Assembly: GCA_963773685.1 (NCBI GenBank)
Contig: CAVZBY010000011.1
Coordinates: 248,001-312,000 of the forward strand
Direction: 5' to 3'
DNA length: 64,000 nt
Origin: JALHVH01 sp963773685
GTDB lineage: Bacteria > Acidobacteriota > Aminicenantia > Aminicenantales > Saccharicenantaceae
The notes below the pieces were generated by a model, which made no database searches, was not told where the DNA came from, and worked only from the letters and a program-made list of their open reading frames with translations. Of the stretch, positions 33,896 to 42,521 are shown in pieces. The stretch's first letter is position 1; every line of letters begins with the position of its first letter. The position numbers and the translations under genes were made by a program.

Positions 33896-34733
33896 GCGTT
33901 CCGGGCTCCCGGAAACCATCGGCATGAGGCATGACGACCATTTCGTCGACCTGATCTCGTCCCGTACGCACGGGCCGCGTATCCGGATGATCCCCGTCGA
34001 GAAGATCGACCCGAACCCCCATCAGGCACGGAGCGAGCTGGGGAACATTCAGGAGCTCATGGATTCGATCCGGACCAAGGGCATTCTCGAGCCTATCCTC
34101 GTTCGCTCCCTGGGAAACCGTTTCGAGATCATCGCCGGAGAGAGGCGTTTCATCGCCTCAAAGAACGTGGGCCTGAAGGAGCTCCCGTGCATCGAGTTCG
34201 ACGTTCCCGAGAACGAGGCCATGGAGATCGCCCTGATCGAGAACCTGCAGAGGAAGGACCTCGATATCTTCGAGGAGGCCGACGGGCTGAACGCCCTCAT
34301 CGACCTCTACAGCTACAACCATCAGGAGGTCTCGGAAAAGATCGGGAAGGCCCGTTCGACGATCACCGAGATCCTGTCCATATCCAAGATCCCCGAGTCC
34401 GTCCGCCAGGTCATCAAATCATCCGGGGTTTTCAGCCGCAGTACGATCATCGAGATCGCCCGGCAGAAGACCGAGGACGACATGATGACGTTCGCTCAGG
34501 AGATCGTCGATAGGCGCCTGACCCGCGAGGATACTCGGGACCTTTCCAAGATCCTCAAGGGCGGAAAGGCCAAGAAGCCGAAGTATTATGTCTATAATTA
34601 TGTTCCCGAGGGGACCGACAAGTATCGCATGAGACTCGAGTTCAAGAAGCAGATGGTCAGCCGCCAGGAGATCATCGATGCCCTCGAGGATATCCTGCGC
34701 AAGCTCAGGGAACAGGCCTCTGCAAAGAGCTGA
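33882..34733 (+). CDS. parB: ParB-family partition protein
   Basis: A ~283-residue ParB. The ParB/Srx CTPase domain spans ~30-120 with RMIPVEKIDPNPHQAR, GILEPILVR and the arginine patch IIAGERRF, followed by an HTH region (EVSEKIGKARSTITEIL) and a C-terminal dimer segment. I chose GTG 33882, inside the parA 3' end with GAGGAG upstream; ATG 33924 is the alternative. It would load at a parS-type site, but no canonical parS is visible in the patch. The inverted repeat at 33011 and the flanking repeats are candidate binding sites. Confidence 0.9.
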   Translation: MQKIKRSGLPETIGMRHDDHFVDLISSRTHGPRIRMIPVEKIDPNPHQARSELGNIQELMDSIRTKGILEPILVRSLGNRFEIIAGERRFIASKNVGLKELPCIEFDVPENEAMEIALIENLQRKDLDIFEEADGLNALIDLYSYNHQEVSEKIGKARSTITEILSISKIPESVRQVIKSSGVFSRSTIIEIARQKTEDDMMTFAQEIVDRRLTREDTRDLSKILKGGKAKKPKYYVYNYVPEGTDKYRMRLEFKKQMVSRQEIIDALEDILRKLREQASAKS

Positions 34734-35061
34734 CCCCGCCGGCCTATTCAGCGCGCAACCATCAGATTATAAAGCGATTGGCTCAGGTTCGAAGCCCTCG
34801 AAGGCAATACCGTGATCGGCCGTCGCCTGGGAAAACCATTCTTTTCCGTTTCGGAGTCCGGCGTTATGTTAGTTGACATAATAATCCTTATGCGACACAT
34901 TTAGGATGCCAAAGCTATCTCCCGGCCGGGTAATAAGTTAGAGATCTTATACTCCTGTTGATATCATAATCGCCCAATATTCGGGCAATTGTGGAAATCT
35001 AGTCTTTCCGGGCCCGGCTCAGTTCATATGGTCGACTGCCAGGCCGGCCTCTCGCATCTGA

Positions 35062-35074
35062 ATCGCTGATAAGA
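35062..35074 (+). repeat. exact 13-bp direct repeat, copy 1
   Basis: ATCGCTGATAAGA, identical to 35457-35469, 395 bp away. Both copies are preceded by a CATCT element at a short distance. Confidence 0.4.
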
Positions 35075-35141
35075 CCCGTCCGATCCGCGGCTTTCGGTTT
35101 CGGTCCGGCTATCGAGCGCGCAAGATTATTCAGGAAACGAT

Positions 35142-35366
35142 TCAGGCGCAGGGCGCGGGAGCCGGTTCCAGCAAAAGCGCGCCATAAATCGGCTGGCTGG
35201 CATTCCCGTGAAGAACGGCCGAAGGAATCCTATACTTGTGCCGGATAAGCCGCATCGTGCCTTCCTCGAACGGCCGCTCCTCCCCCAAGGGCATGAAAAG
35301 GACCTGACTCATTGATCTTGTCCGGCATCTTTCGAGCACGACGAAGTTAAAGCCGGAGCCCTTCAT
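35142..35366 (-). CDS. doubtful 74-residue open frame
   Basis: An open frame with ordinary composition (core LIRHKYRIPSAVLHG) but no ribosome site before its ATG and no recognised family. It lies in the poorly coding patch and may be a fragment of a decayed gene or chance. It is listed only because nothing else explains this GC-richer segment. Confidence 0.2.
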   Translation of the reverse strand: MKGSGFNFVVLERCRTRSMSQVLFMPLGEERPFEEGTMRLIRHKYRIPSAVLHGNASQPIYGALLLEPAPAPCA

Positions 35367-35421
35367 TCAGCAAAGGAGGAGTGATCTTACTCGAACCCAG
35401 GTTTATATATTCGCTATCCTA

Positions 35422-35450
35422 ATTATTATCTGCTACATACAGACATCTCT
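35422..35450 (+). repeat. 29-bp imperfect direct repeat, right copy
   Basis: Pairs with 32837-32865 (22/29 identical). Its cores ATTATTATCTG and AGACATCTCT sit just upstream of the second copy of the 13-bp repeat. Confidence 0.4.
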
Positions 35451-35456
35451 ATGTAT

Positions 35457-35469
35457 ATCGCTGATAAGA
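35457..35469 (+). repeat. exact 13-bp direct repeat, copy 2
   Basis: ATCGCTGATAAGA, identical to 35062-35074. It begins 6 bp after the right copy of the 29-bp repeat. Confidence 0.4.
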
Positions 35470-35612
35470 AACACCTTGGCATGCCTCTCGAGACGCGGAG
35501 AATTCCCCTTCTCCTACGCCGTCAGCGGACCCTCGTTGGCCCTGCCTATTCAACAGGAAGAAAGGTCTCGGCGGCCCTTTTCTGATATGAAATGGCGGCC
35601 GAAGGAAAGAAA

Positions 35613-36211
35613 CCATGAAACGAATCGTCTAAGCCTATTTTTCTTAATAAAATTCTTTGCATTGACCGTCCTTGGGCAGATCGGGGCTCCATCAGTCAGG
35701 GATCTGCTTTCGTTGGAACAGCCGTTCAGCATCGCCCTGTTCCGTAACGACCTGGTCCTCTCCGCGCGCCTACCGGCCTGCTCCAGACGTTCTCTCTCTC
35801 CGAAAAAAGAATCGTCCGCTCAACTCCCCAACCTTGCGATGGGCCCAGGGGCTCGCGGCCGACGCCAACGGCCTGTGGATAAGCGATCGGGGCAACCGGC
35901 GCCTCCCCCACTTTCTCCCGGAAAAGAACAAGGCCGCGCACAACAACGGCTCGTGCTCCGAGTTTACGCTCGCCTTCTTCCCTCCGGCTGGAGCCGCGGG
36001 GCCCCCCAGCCCGGCAGGAGGCGGGCATATTCTCGTCCGGGGGGACGGATGGCTCCCTCTCCCACCGGTTCCTCATCACGACCCATTCCGGACGGGATTC
36101 CCCTCATTCGGGCGGGCCTCCATGAGTTCACCGGCAAGACGGTTATCGAGGAGCGCAACGAGGCCAAAGGAAGCCGGATCAAGGACCGAGCGGCGCTCCG
36201 GCGGCCATTGA
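35613..36211 (+). pseudogene. possible decayed NHL-repeat (beta-propeller) gene
   Basis: An ATG at 35613 gives MKRIV then early stops. In the frame open from 35672 to 36211 the stretch GLAADANGLWISDRGNRRL (near 35848-35905) closely resembles an NHL repeat, but the surrounding translation is low-complexity and no second repeat is clear. I read it as a remnant of an exported propeller protein broken by several indels; chance similarity is the alternative. Confidence 0.3.
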
Positions 36212-36259
36212 CAAAACGCGAGGCCCGGGATAACTTCAAGGAGAAAAGGAGGACGCGCC

Positions 36260-37135
36260 ATGGCCATTCCCGGATTGACGATCATCGGAGAGTCGATCAA
36301 CGACTCCGTGCCCTCGACCAAACAACTGTTCGATGCGAACGACGTCCCCGGCCTGCTCGCCCTGGCTCGAAGCCAGGACGAAAAAGGCGCCGCGTACATC
36401 GACGTGAACGTCGGGGCGCGCTCCCCGGAGTTCATGGCCGACCTCGTCGGCCGCATCCAGTCGGTCACGGCCAAGCCCCTCTCCATCGACACGCCGGACC
36501 CTGCCCTGGCCGAAGCGGGACTCCGGGCCTATGATCCGGGCCGGGCCGGAGGCCGGAAGCCGATCCTGAACTCCATCTCGCCGCTCCGCCTCGGAATGTT
36601 CGACCTCTGGGCGGTCCGCCCGTTCGTTCCCATCCTCATGGCCTCGGAGGGATTCGACGCGGGCGCGGGCTGCGTCCGGATGAACAGGACCGCGGAGGAC
36701 ACCCTGCGGACGGCCCGGGCCCTGCTCGAGGAGGCCCGCCGCCGCGTCCCCGGTTTCGCCAACGACCAGGCCATCATCGACCCCGGTATCGCGCCCGTCG
36801 GCGGCGATTGCGAGGGCCAGTTCCGGCGCGTTCTGGAATCGCTCGCCCTCATCCACGCCGACCCGTTCTTCGCCGGCGTCCATATGTCGGTGGGGCTGAG
36901 CAATTTCACGGTCATGCTCCCCTCCAAGAAGAAGGACGGGACCCCGGTGAAAGGCCCGCTGGAAAGCGCGTTCCTGACGCTGGCCATGCCCCGCGGCCTC
37001 GACACGATCATCGGCTCGACCATCCGCCGCTACGAGATCCTTCCCTCGGGGCACCCGGCCCTGGCCTGCCTCGAGGACATCCTGAAGCTCGAGGGGATCG
37101 ATACGCTCAAGCGGCTCAAGGCGTTCTATTCCTGA
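36260..37135 (+). CDS. pterin-binding methyltransferase, methyl-H4folate:corrinoid type (AcsE/MetH module 2-like)
   Basis: A 291-residue TIM-barrel of the dihydropteroate synthase/MeTr family: IIGESINDS at the N-terminus, GAAYIDVNVGAR for pterin contact, KPLSIDTPDP, ILNSISP, IDPGIAPVGG and MSVGLSNFTVMLP near the end. MeTr proteins exchange methyl between methyl-tetrahydrofolate and a corrinoid protein. No corrinoid protein is adjacent; the nearest is at 13.3-13.9 kb. AGGAGG lies 7 nt before the ATG. MetF, which makes methyl-tetrahydrofolate, starts 7 nt downstream. Confidence 0.88.
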   Translation: MAIPGLTIIGESINDSVPSTKQLFDANDVPGLLALARSQDEKGAAYIDVNVGARSPEFMADLVGRIQSVTAKPLSIDTPDPALAEAGLRAYDPGRAGGRKPILNSISPLRLGMFDLWAVRPFVPILMASEGFDAGAGCVRMNRTAEDTLRTARALLEEARRRVPGFANDQAIIDPGIAPVGGDCEGQFRRVLESLALIHADPFFAGVHMSVGLSNFTVMLPSKKKDGTPVKGPLESAFLTLAMPRGLDTIIGSTIRRYEILPSGHPALACLEDILKLEGIDTLKRLKAFYS

Positions 37136-37142
37136 GGCTCCC

Positions 37143-37935
37143 ATGACCGACCCGCGCGAAGAACAGGACCTTTCACGTCGAGCTCCAGACCCCCAAGCGG
37201 AGCTCCGAGGATATCGATAAGGACCTCGGGACCTTCGAGGAAAAGTACCGGAAGGTCATGGACGCGGGCTGGACCGTCTGCATCACCGACAATCCCATGG
37301 GCCTGCTGAGCTACGGGGCCACCGAGACGATCGACCTGCTCGGACTGCCCGTCCCCCCGGACCGGCTGATGGTCCATCTCAACACGTTCCACACCCGGAA
37401 AGAGCTCGACGAGATCCTCTCCGCGGCGCAGACCCTCGGCAGCCGTCACCTGCTGGTCGTATCGGGCGACGGCAGTCAGCGGCTTCACAGGCTCGAGCCG
37501 GCCGAGATCGGCGTCGAGGCCGTGACCGTGACGTCGGTCGAGCTCCTCCGCTATATCGACCGGGAATACCCCGGCCGGTTCACCTGCGGCGTCGCCTTCA
37601 ATCCTTACGAGCCCCAGGACGCGGAGCTCGAGAAGATGCGCCGGAAAGCCGGAGCGGGGGCCTCCTTCATCATCACCCAACCCATCATCGGCCGCGACGA
37701 GCGTCTCGAAGGGCTGGCCCCGTTCGGCCTGCCGGTCGTCCTCGACGCCTGGATGTCGAAGAAGCTCCACCTGCTCTCGGAATGCGTCGGCCACGAGATC
37801 CCCGAGGGCACGCCCTACGACCCGATGGAGAACCTCAGGGAGCTGCGGAGGAACTACCCCGACTTCGGGCTTTACCTGGCCATCCTGGGCTTCAAGACCC
37901 AATTCCCCGTCCTCCTCGAGGGAGGGTTGGTCTAG
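37143..37935 (+). CDS. metF: methylenetetrahydrofolate reductase (MetF), one frame break
   Basis: ATG 37143 follows the methyltransferase stop by 7 nt and reads MTDPRE; one extra base near 37158-37165 must be skipped to enter the long frame RTFHVELQTPKRS, VCITDNPMG, LVVSGDGS and GVAFNPYEPQDAE, ending FLIITQP-like (SFIITQPII) and GFKTQFPVLLEGG. This is a ~263-residue MetF, which reduces methylene-H4folate to methyl-H4folate. The long frame has no start of its own. Pairing with the pterin methyltransferase implies methyl-H4folate is made and handed to a corrinoid carrier. Confidence 0.82.
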
Positions 37936-38017
37936 AACGCAGCCCCGACGCCCCGCGCGCCTCTCTTTCTGTTTACTGCCCATAGCGTTCCCGGGAAGCC
38001 CCTCGAAGAGGACCCCA

Positions 38018-38046
38018 TTGGCATATATCTTGCAATAATCTATTAT
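38018..38046 (+). promoter_or_regulatory. candidate promoter of the Ku-LigD operon
   Basis: TTGGCA, 17 nt, TATTAT, in the 174-bp gap after metF. The leader is ~57 nt and ends with a strong GGAAGGAGG before the Ku ATG. Confidence 0.55.
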
Positions 38047-38109
38047 GAGACAAGGTCAAATGCGGGGCGGCGTGCACGCCGATCGTCCGCCCTCGGAAGG
38101 AGGTCCGAT

Positions 38110-38952
38110 ATGGCTGCCAAAGGAACCACCAAGGTCTCCAGGAAAGCGCCTTCGCCCGAAGCGGAGAGCCCGGCCGGCGCCAGGCCGTCCTGGCGGGGCA
38201 TGATCAGCTTCGGCCTCGTCAATGTGCCGGTCAATCTCTATACCGCGGTGAAGCCCGAGCTCCATGAGATGAATTACCTGCGGAAGAACGACCTCTGCCC
38301 CATCTCCTACAGGAAGGTCTGCCGCCTCACCGGCGAGGAGGTCCCCTTCAAGGACATCGTCAAAGGGTATGAATACAGGGACGGGGACTTCGTCGTCCTC
38401 GACGACGAGGATTTCCAGAAGGCCGACGTCAAGAAGACGTCGACCATCGACGTCGCGGTCTTCGTGGACGAAAAGGACGTCGACCCCAAGTACATGGAGA
38501 AGCCCTACTATCTGGAACCCGAGAGGAAGGCCCACAAGCCGTACGCCCTGTTCCGGGACGCCATGGCCCGGTCGCAGAAGGTCGGCATCGGCATCTTCGT
38601 CCTCAGGGACCGCGAGCATCTCGTCATGCTCAAGGCCGAAGGCAAGGTCATCCTGCTCATCATGCTCCGTTTTGCGGCGTCTCTCCGGGACCCCAAGGCG
38701 CTCGACCTCCCCGCGAAAGCCGATGTCCCCAAGAATCAGATGGACCTGGCCCTCGACCTCATCAAGAAATTCGAGGGCCCCTTCGAGCCGGAGACCTTCA
38801 AGGACACCTACGCCGCGCGCCTGCGCTCGATCATCGCCGCCAAGGCCAAGGGCCGGACGGTACATGTCCGGGAGGAGAAGGCTCCCCGCGAGACCGAGGT
38901 CGAAGACCTCATGGCCAAGCTCAAAGAGAGCCTGTCGGCGACGCGGCATTAG
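38110..38952 (+). CDS. ku: bacterial Ku, non-homologous end-joining DNA-end-binding protein
   Basis: A 280-residue single-domain Ku: WRGMISFGLVNVPVNLYTAV at the start of the core, CPISYRKVC, KGYEYRDGDFVVLDDEDF and a conserved C-terminal EVEDLMAKLKESL helix. It forms a ring dimer on double-strand breaks and recruits LigD. Length is typical (270-290). GGAAGGAGG precedes the ATG. ligD begins 12 nt downstream, giving the standard two-gene NHEJ operon. Confidence 0.95.
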   Translation: MAAKGTTKVSRKAPSPEAESPAGARPSWRGMISFGLVNVPVNLYTAVKPELHEMNYLRKNDLCPISYRKVCRLTGEEVPFKDIVKGYEYRDGDFVVLDDEDFQKADVKKTSTIDVAVFVDEKDVDPKYMEKPYYLEPERKAHKPYALFRDAMARSQKVGIGIFVLRDREHLVMLKAEGKVILLIMLRFAASLRDPKALDLPAKADVPKNQMDLALDLIKKFEGPFEPETFKDTYAARLRSIIAAKAKGRTVHVREEKAPRETEVEDLMAKLKESLSATRH

Positions 38953-38964
38953 GTTCCCGGGACC

Positions 38965-41381
38965 ATGGCCCTCAAAGAGTATCGCCGGAAGAGGACGTTC
39001 CCCCGGACGCCCGAACCCCGGCGCTCCCCGGCCGGCGCCGGTGACGGGCATCGTTTCGTCGTTCAAAAGCACCAGGCCTCTCACCTCCACTACGACCTCC
39101 GCCTGGAGCACGCGGGGGTCCTGAAGAGCTGGGCCGTTCCGAAAGGCCCTTCGATGGACCCGCGCGATAAGCGGCTGGCCATTCAGGTCGAGGACCATCC
39201 CCTGGCCTACAAGGATTTCAAGGGCCGGATCCCGGAAGGACAATACGGCGCGGGACTGGTCGAGATATGGGACAAGGGCACGTATGCGTTGGAGGATGCG
39301 TCCGGTCGCGGGAGGGCGGCCCGGTCCATGTCCGAGTCCTTGAGCAAGGGCCATATCGATTTCGTCCTCCGCGGGAAGAAGCTCCGGGGGCTTTTCACGC
39401 TCGTCCGTCTCAAGAACAAGGACGATCAATGGCTCCTGATCAAGCGGAGCGACCCTCCCGTCAGGCTCCGGCCGGTCCCACTCCGCTCGAGGGCCTGGAT
39501 CTCGAAGGAGCGGCCAAAGGCCCCTTCCCCGCCCAGGCCAGGCCCATGCTGGCGACCCTTGTCGACGGGCCGTTCGACCGGGAAGGCTGGGCGTTCGAGG
39601 TGAAATGGGACGGCTTCCGCTCGATCGCGGAGGTCAAGCGGGGCAAGGTCCGCCTCGTCTCGCGCAACGGCAAGACGCAGAACGCCCGGTTCCCGACGGT
39701 CGCCGCCGCCTTGAGCGGCTTTCCCGTGGATGCCGTGTTCGACGGCGAGATCGTGGCGGTGGACAAGAAGGGCCGGCCGCATTTCCAGGACCTGCAGAAC
39801 TCGATGCGCTCCGGGGAAGGCCGCATCCTCTACTACGTCTTCGACGTCCTCTATGCGGCGGGATATGACCTCCGGGCGCTTCCACTCAGGCGCCGAAGGG
39901 CCGTTCTGGAGAAGCTTCTGCCCGTCTCGGGGACGGTGCGGTTGAGCGACTCGATCGAACGGAGCGGAACGGCCTTTTTCCGCGCCGCGAAGACGAACGA
40001 CCTGGAGGGCATCATGGCCAAGGATCTCAACAGCCCTTATCGCTCGGGACAGCGGACTCGGGACTGGCTCAAGATCAAGACCAAAAAAGGGCAGGAGGCC
40101 ATCATCTGCGGCTTCACCCAGCCGCGCGCCTCCCGCAAGTATTTCGGGGCCCTGATCCTGGGCGCCTTCCAGGACGGAAGACTGACCTACATCGGCCACG
40201 TCGGCACGGGCTTCACCGAGCGCACCCTTCGGGATGTCCACGAGAAGCTCAAGCCCCTTATCACGACCCGGTCCCCGTTCGCGCACGAGCCGCAAACCAA
40301 CATGCCGGTGACCTGGGTCGCGCCGCGCCTGATCTGCGAGGTCAAGTTCAGCGAATGGACCGGCGAGGGGCTCATGCGGCACCCCGTTTTCCTGGGGCTC
40401 AGGGAGGACAAGAGCTCTCGGCAGGTCGTGCGGGAGCCGGCCGAGCCGAGCCGGGAGGTCCTCCGAGCGCCGAAATTCCGGACCCGCGCGGAGCTGACCC
40501 ACCTCGACAAGGTTTTATGGCCCCAGGAGGGGTACACCAAGGGCGACCTGATCGAATATTATTGGCGGATGACGGAATGGGTCCTTCCCTACCTCAAGGA
40601 CCGTCCCCAGGCGCTGAACCGGCACCCCGACGGCATCGCGGGCGAGAGTTTTTTCCAGAAGAATCTCGTCCAGGCGCCGCCTCCCTGGGTGAAGACCGTG
40701 GAGATCCCTTCCGAAGGCAAGAACAAGGCCATCCGATATCTGGTCTGTCAGAACAGGGATACCCTGCTCTACGAGGCGAACCTGGGGTGCATCGAGCTCA
40801 ACGCCTGGAGCTCGACGATCACCCATCTGGATTCCCCGGACTACATCGTCCTGGATTTCGATCCGCTCGAAACCTCGTTCCCCAGCGTGGTCGAGGCCGT
40901 CCTGGCCGCCAAGACGGTCCTCGATGAACTGGCCCTGCCGGCGTTCTGCAAGACGTCCGGAGCCACGGGCATGCATATCTACATCCCCCTGGCGCCCCGC
41001 TTCAGCCATGACCAAGCCACCGAGCTGGCCCATCTGGTGCTTCTCGTCGTCAACCGCCGCCACCCGGACCTGACGAGCCTGGAGCGCCTCCCGTCCAAGC
41101 GCAAGGGCCGGGTGTATCTGGATTACCTGCAAAACCGCCGGGGAGCGACCATGGCCGCCCCGTACGCCCTGCGGCCCCGGGAGGGGGCGCCCGTCTCGAT
41201 GCCCCTCGAATGGAAGGAGGTCACCGCCCGGCTCGATCCCCTGGCCTTCAACATCCGCACGGCCCCGGAGCGGCTGATCCGGAAGGGCGATGCCTGGCGG
41301 GACCTGTTCAAGAAGCGGGTCGACCTCAAAGCGGCCCTGTCCCGATTCGAGCGATGGCAAAAGGACAGGAAGTCCCTCTGA
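38965..41381 (+). CDS. ligD: ATP-dependent DNA ligase LigD (PE-LIG-POL), one frame break
   Basis: With one base restored near 39445-39475 this is a ~805-residue LigD in the order 3'-phosphoesterase, ligase, polymerase/primase. PE: HLHYDLRLEH and PEGQYGAG in the first frame (38965 to the break). LIG: adenylation motif EVKWDGFRSI, then GIMAKDLNSPYRSGQR. POL: HLDKVLWPQEGYTKGD, RHPDGI and the catalytic VLDFDPLE. It seals and fills Ku-bound ends. The break lies in the linker between PE and LIG, so two separately translated proteins are conceivable, but the second frame has no ribosome site near the break. Confidence 0.88.
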
Positions 41382-41428
41382 AGCGGCGGGCCCCCGCCCT
41401 TCCCCGCCCCGGGCCCCCGGGGCGGGCC

Positions 41429-41806
41429 ATGGACAGGAAGAAGCTGGCCCTCATCCACATCGTCAAGAAAGAGCTCGGGATCAGCGACCGGGACTACCGC
41501 TGCATCCTCAGGAGGATCGCCGGCGTCGACAGCTCGAAGGAGCTCGACGAGGCCAAGTTCCGGAAGCTCATGTATTTTTTCGTGCGGAGCGATTACTACC
41601 GGGTCAACGCCTTCGGCATGACCCTGAAGCAGAAGCTCTTCATCAAGTCCCTGGCCTCCCAGCTGGACTGGGACGAAACCCATCTGAGGAACTTCATCCA
41701 TAAATTCTACCGGCGGGAAGGCCTGGATGCCCTGACCCGCAAGGAAGCCTCGAAGCTGATCGAGTCCTTGAAAGCGGTTAGGGCCCACGAGCCCCGGGAA
41801 ACCTGA
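41429..41806 (+). CDS. DUF1018/GemA-like protein (phage Mu Gp16 family)
   Basis: A 125-residue helical protein: IHIVKKELGISDRDYRCIL, then SSKELDEAKFRKLM, a central MTLKQKLFIKSLASQLDW, and DALTRKEASKLIESLK at the end. This pattern matches the DUF1018 family named after phage Mu GemA/Gp16. It starts 47 nt after ligD on the same strand. No other Mu-like genes are nearby, so it looks domesticated; a link to Ku/LigD repair is suggested only by position. Confidence 0.7.
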   Translation: MDRKKLALIHIVKKELGISDRDYRCILRRIAGVDSSKELDEAKFRKLMYFFVRSDYYRVNAFGMTLKQKLFIKSLASQLDWDETHLRNFIHKFYRREGLDALTRKEASKLIESLKAVRAHEPRET

Positions 41807-41818
41807 CCGTCCGTCAGG
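41802..41818. terminator. hairpin between convergent genes
   Basis: CCTGAC (41802-41807) pairs with GTCAGG (41813-41818) over a 5-nt loop, spanning the stops of the GemA-like and racemase genes. There is no U-tract, so it is a weak bidirectional terminator candidate. Confidence 0.3.
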
Positions 41819-42509
41819 ACCGCAGGGCGAAATCGACGGCCGCCGCGGCGTGGAGGGCGGTCGTATCGAAGACGGGCACGGGGCTGTCCTTCTCCTTGAT
41901 CAGAAGCGGGATCTCCGTGCAGCCCAGAATGACTCCCTGGGCGCCGCGACTCACGAGGCCTTCGATGATCTTGACGTAGGCCTTGCGGGATTCCTCGCGG
42001 ACGATCCCCCGGCCGAGCTCGTCGTAGATGACCTGGTGGACGATCTCCCGTTCGGGCGCCTCCGGCACCAGGACCTCGAGGCCGTGCGCCTTCTCCAGGC
42101 GCGTCAGGTAGAAATCCATCTCCATCGTGAAGCGGGTCCCGAGAAGGCCGACCGAGGCCAGGCCCTTCGCCTTGACGGCCGCCGCGGCCGCGTCGGCGAT
42201 GTGGAGGATCGGCAGACGCACCGCCGCCTCGATGTCCGGGGCCAGCTGGTGCATGGTGTTGGCGCAGATGACGATGGCCTCGGCACCGGCCCCTTCGAGG
42301 GTTCGGGCGGCCCGGACCATCAGCCGGCCGAGCTCCGTCCAGTCCCCCCGGTCCTGAAGGGCCTGGACGGGCGCGAAGTCCACTGAGATCAGGACCATCG
42401 AGGCCGAGCTGTACCCGCCTTTCCGCGCCTGGACGCCTTCGTTGATGAGCCGGTAGTAATCGACGGTCGAATGCCAGGTCGTTCCTCCGATGAGGCCGAG
42501 CGTCCTCAC
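41814..42509 (-). CDS. aspartate/glutamate racemase family protein
   Basis: A 231-residue Asp/Glu racemase homologue. The N-terminus is LGLIGGTTWHSTVDYY; the two catalytic cysteines lie in VICANTMH and LGCTEIPLL, and both are present, as expected for cofactor-independent racemases. It most resembles the aspartate racemase/YgeA subgroup (short form with CANTMH). It lies 12 nt downstream of rho on the same strand and may be the last gene of that operon; the functional link is unclear. Confidence 0.85.
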   Translation of the reverse strand: MRTLGLIGGTTWHSTVDYYRLINEGVQARKGGYSSASMVLISVDFAPVQALQDRGDWTELGRLMVRAARTLEGAGAEAIVICANTMHQLAPDIEAAVRLPILHIADAAAAAVKAKGLASVGLLGTRFTMEMDFYLTRLEKAHGLEVLVPEAPEREIVHQVIYDELGRGIVREESRKAYVKIIEGLVSRGAQGVILGCTEIPLLIKEKDSPVPVFDTTALHAAAAVDFALRS

Positions 42510-42521
42510 GGCGGGCTCCTT

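Larger units (their letters stand above)
34734..36259. other. 1.5-kb stretch without a convincing intact gene, end of the lower-GC patch
   Basis: No open frame here looks like a normal gene. It holds a near-palindrome at 34968-34990 (AATCGCCC-AATATT-CGGGCAATT with two mismatches), the direct repeat ATCGCTGATAAGA at 35062-35074 and 35457-35469, the second copy of the 29-bp repeat (35422-35450), a weak 74-codon minus-strand frame (35142-35366) and sequence that looks like a decayed NHL-repeat gene (35613-36211). I see no transposase, integrase or tRNA attachment site. Confidence 0.55.

Noticed and set aside
34780..34815. GGTTCGAAGCC resembling a tRNA T-arm next to the parAB patch
   Set aside because: No acceptor, D or anticodon stems can be built around it, and the T-stem itself mispairs, so it is not a tRNA or a clear attachment site.
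35370..35450. Strong Shine-Dalgarno (AAAGGAGGAG) followed by GTG at 35381
   Set aside because: The frame closes after about 14 codons and lies in the non-coding patch.
32787..36259. CRISPR array or phage attachment repeats in the low-GC patch
   Set aside because: Only two copies of each repeat, with no regular spacers, cas genes, integrase or transposase.
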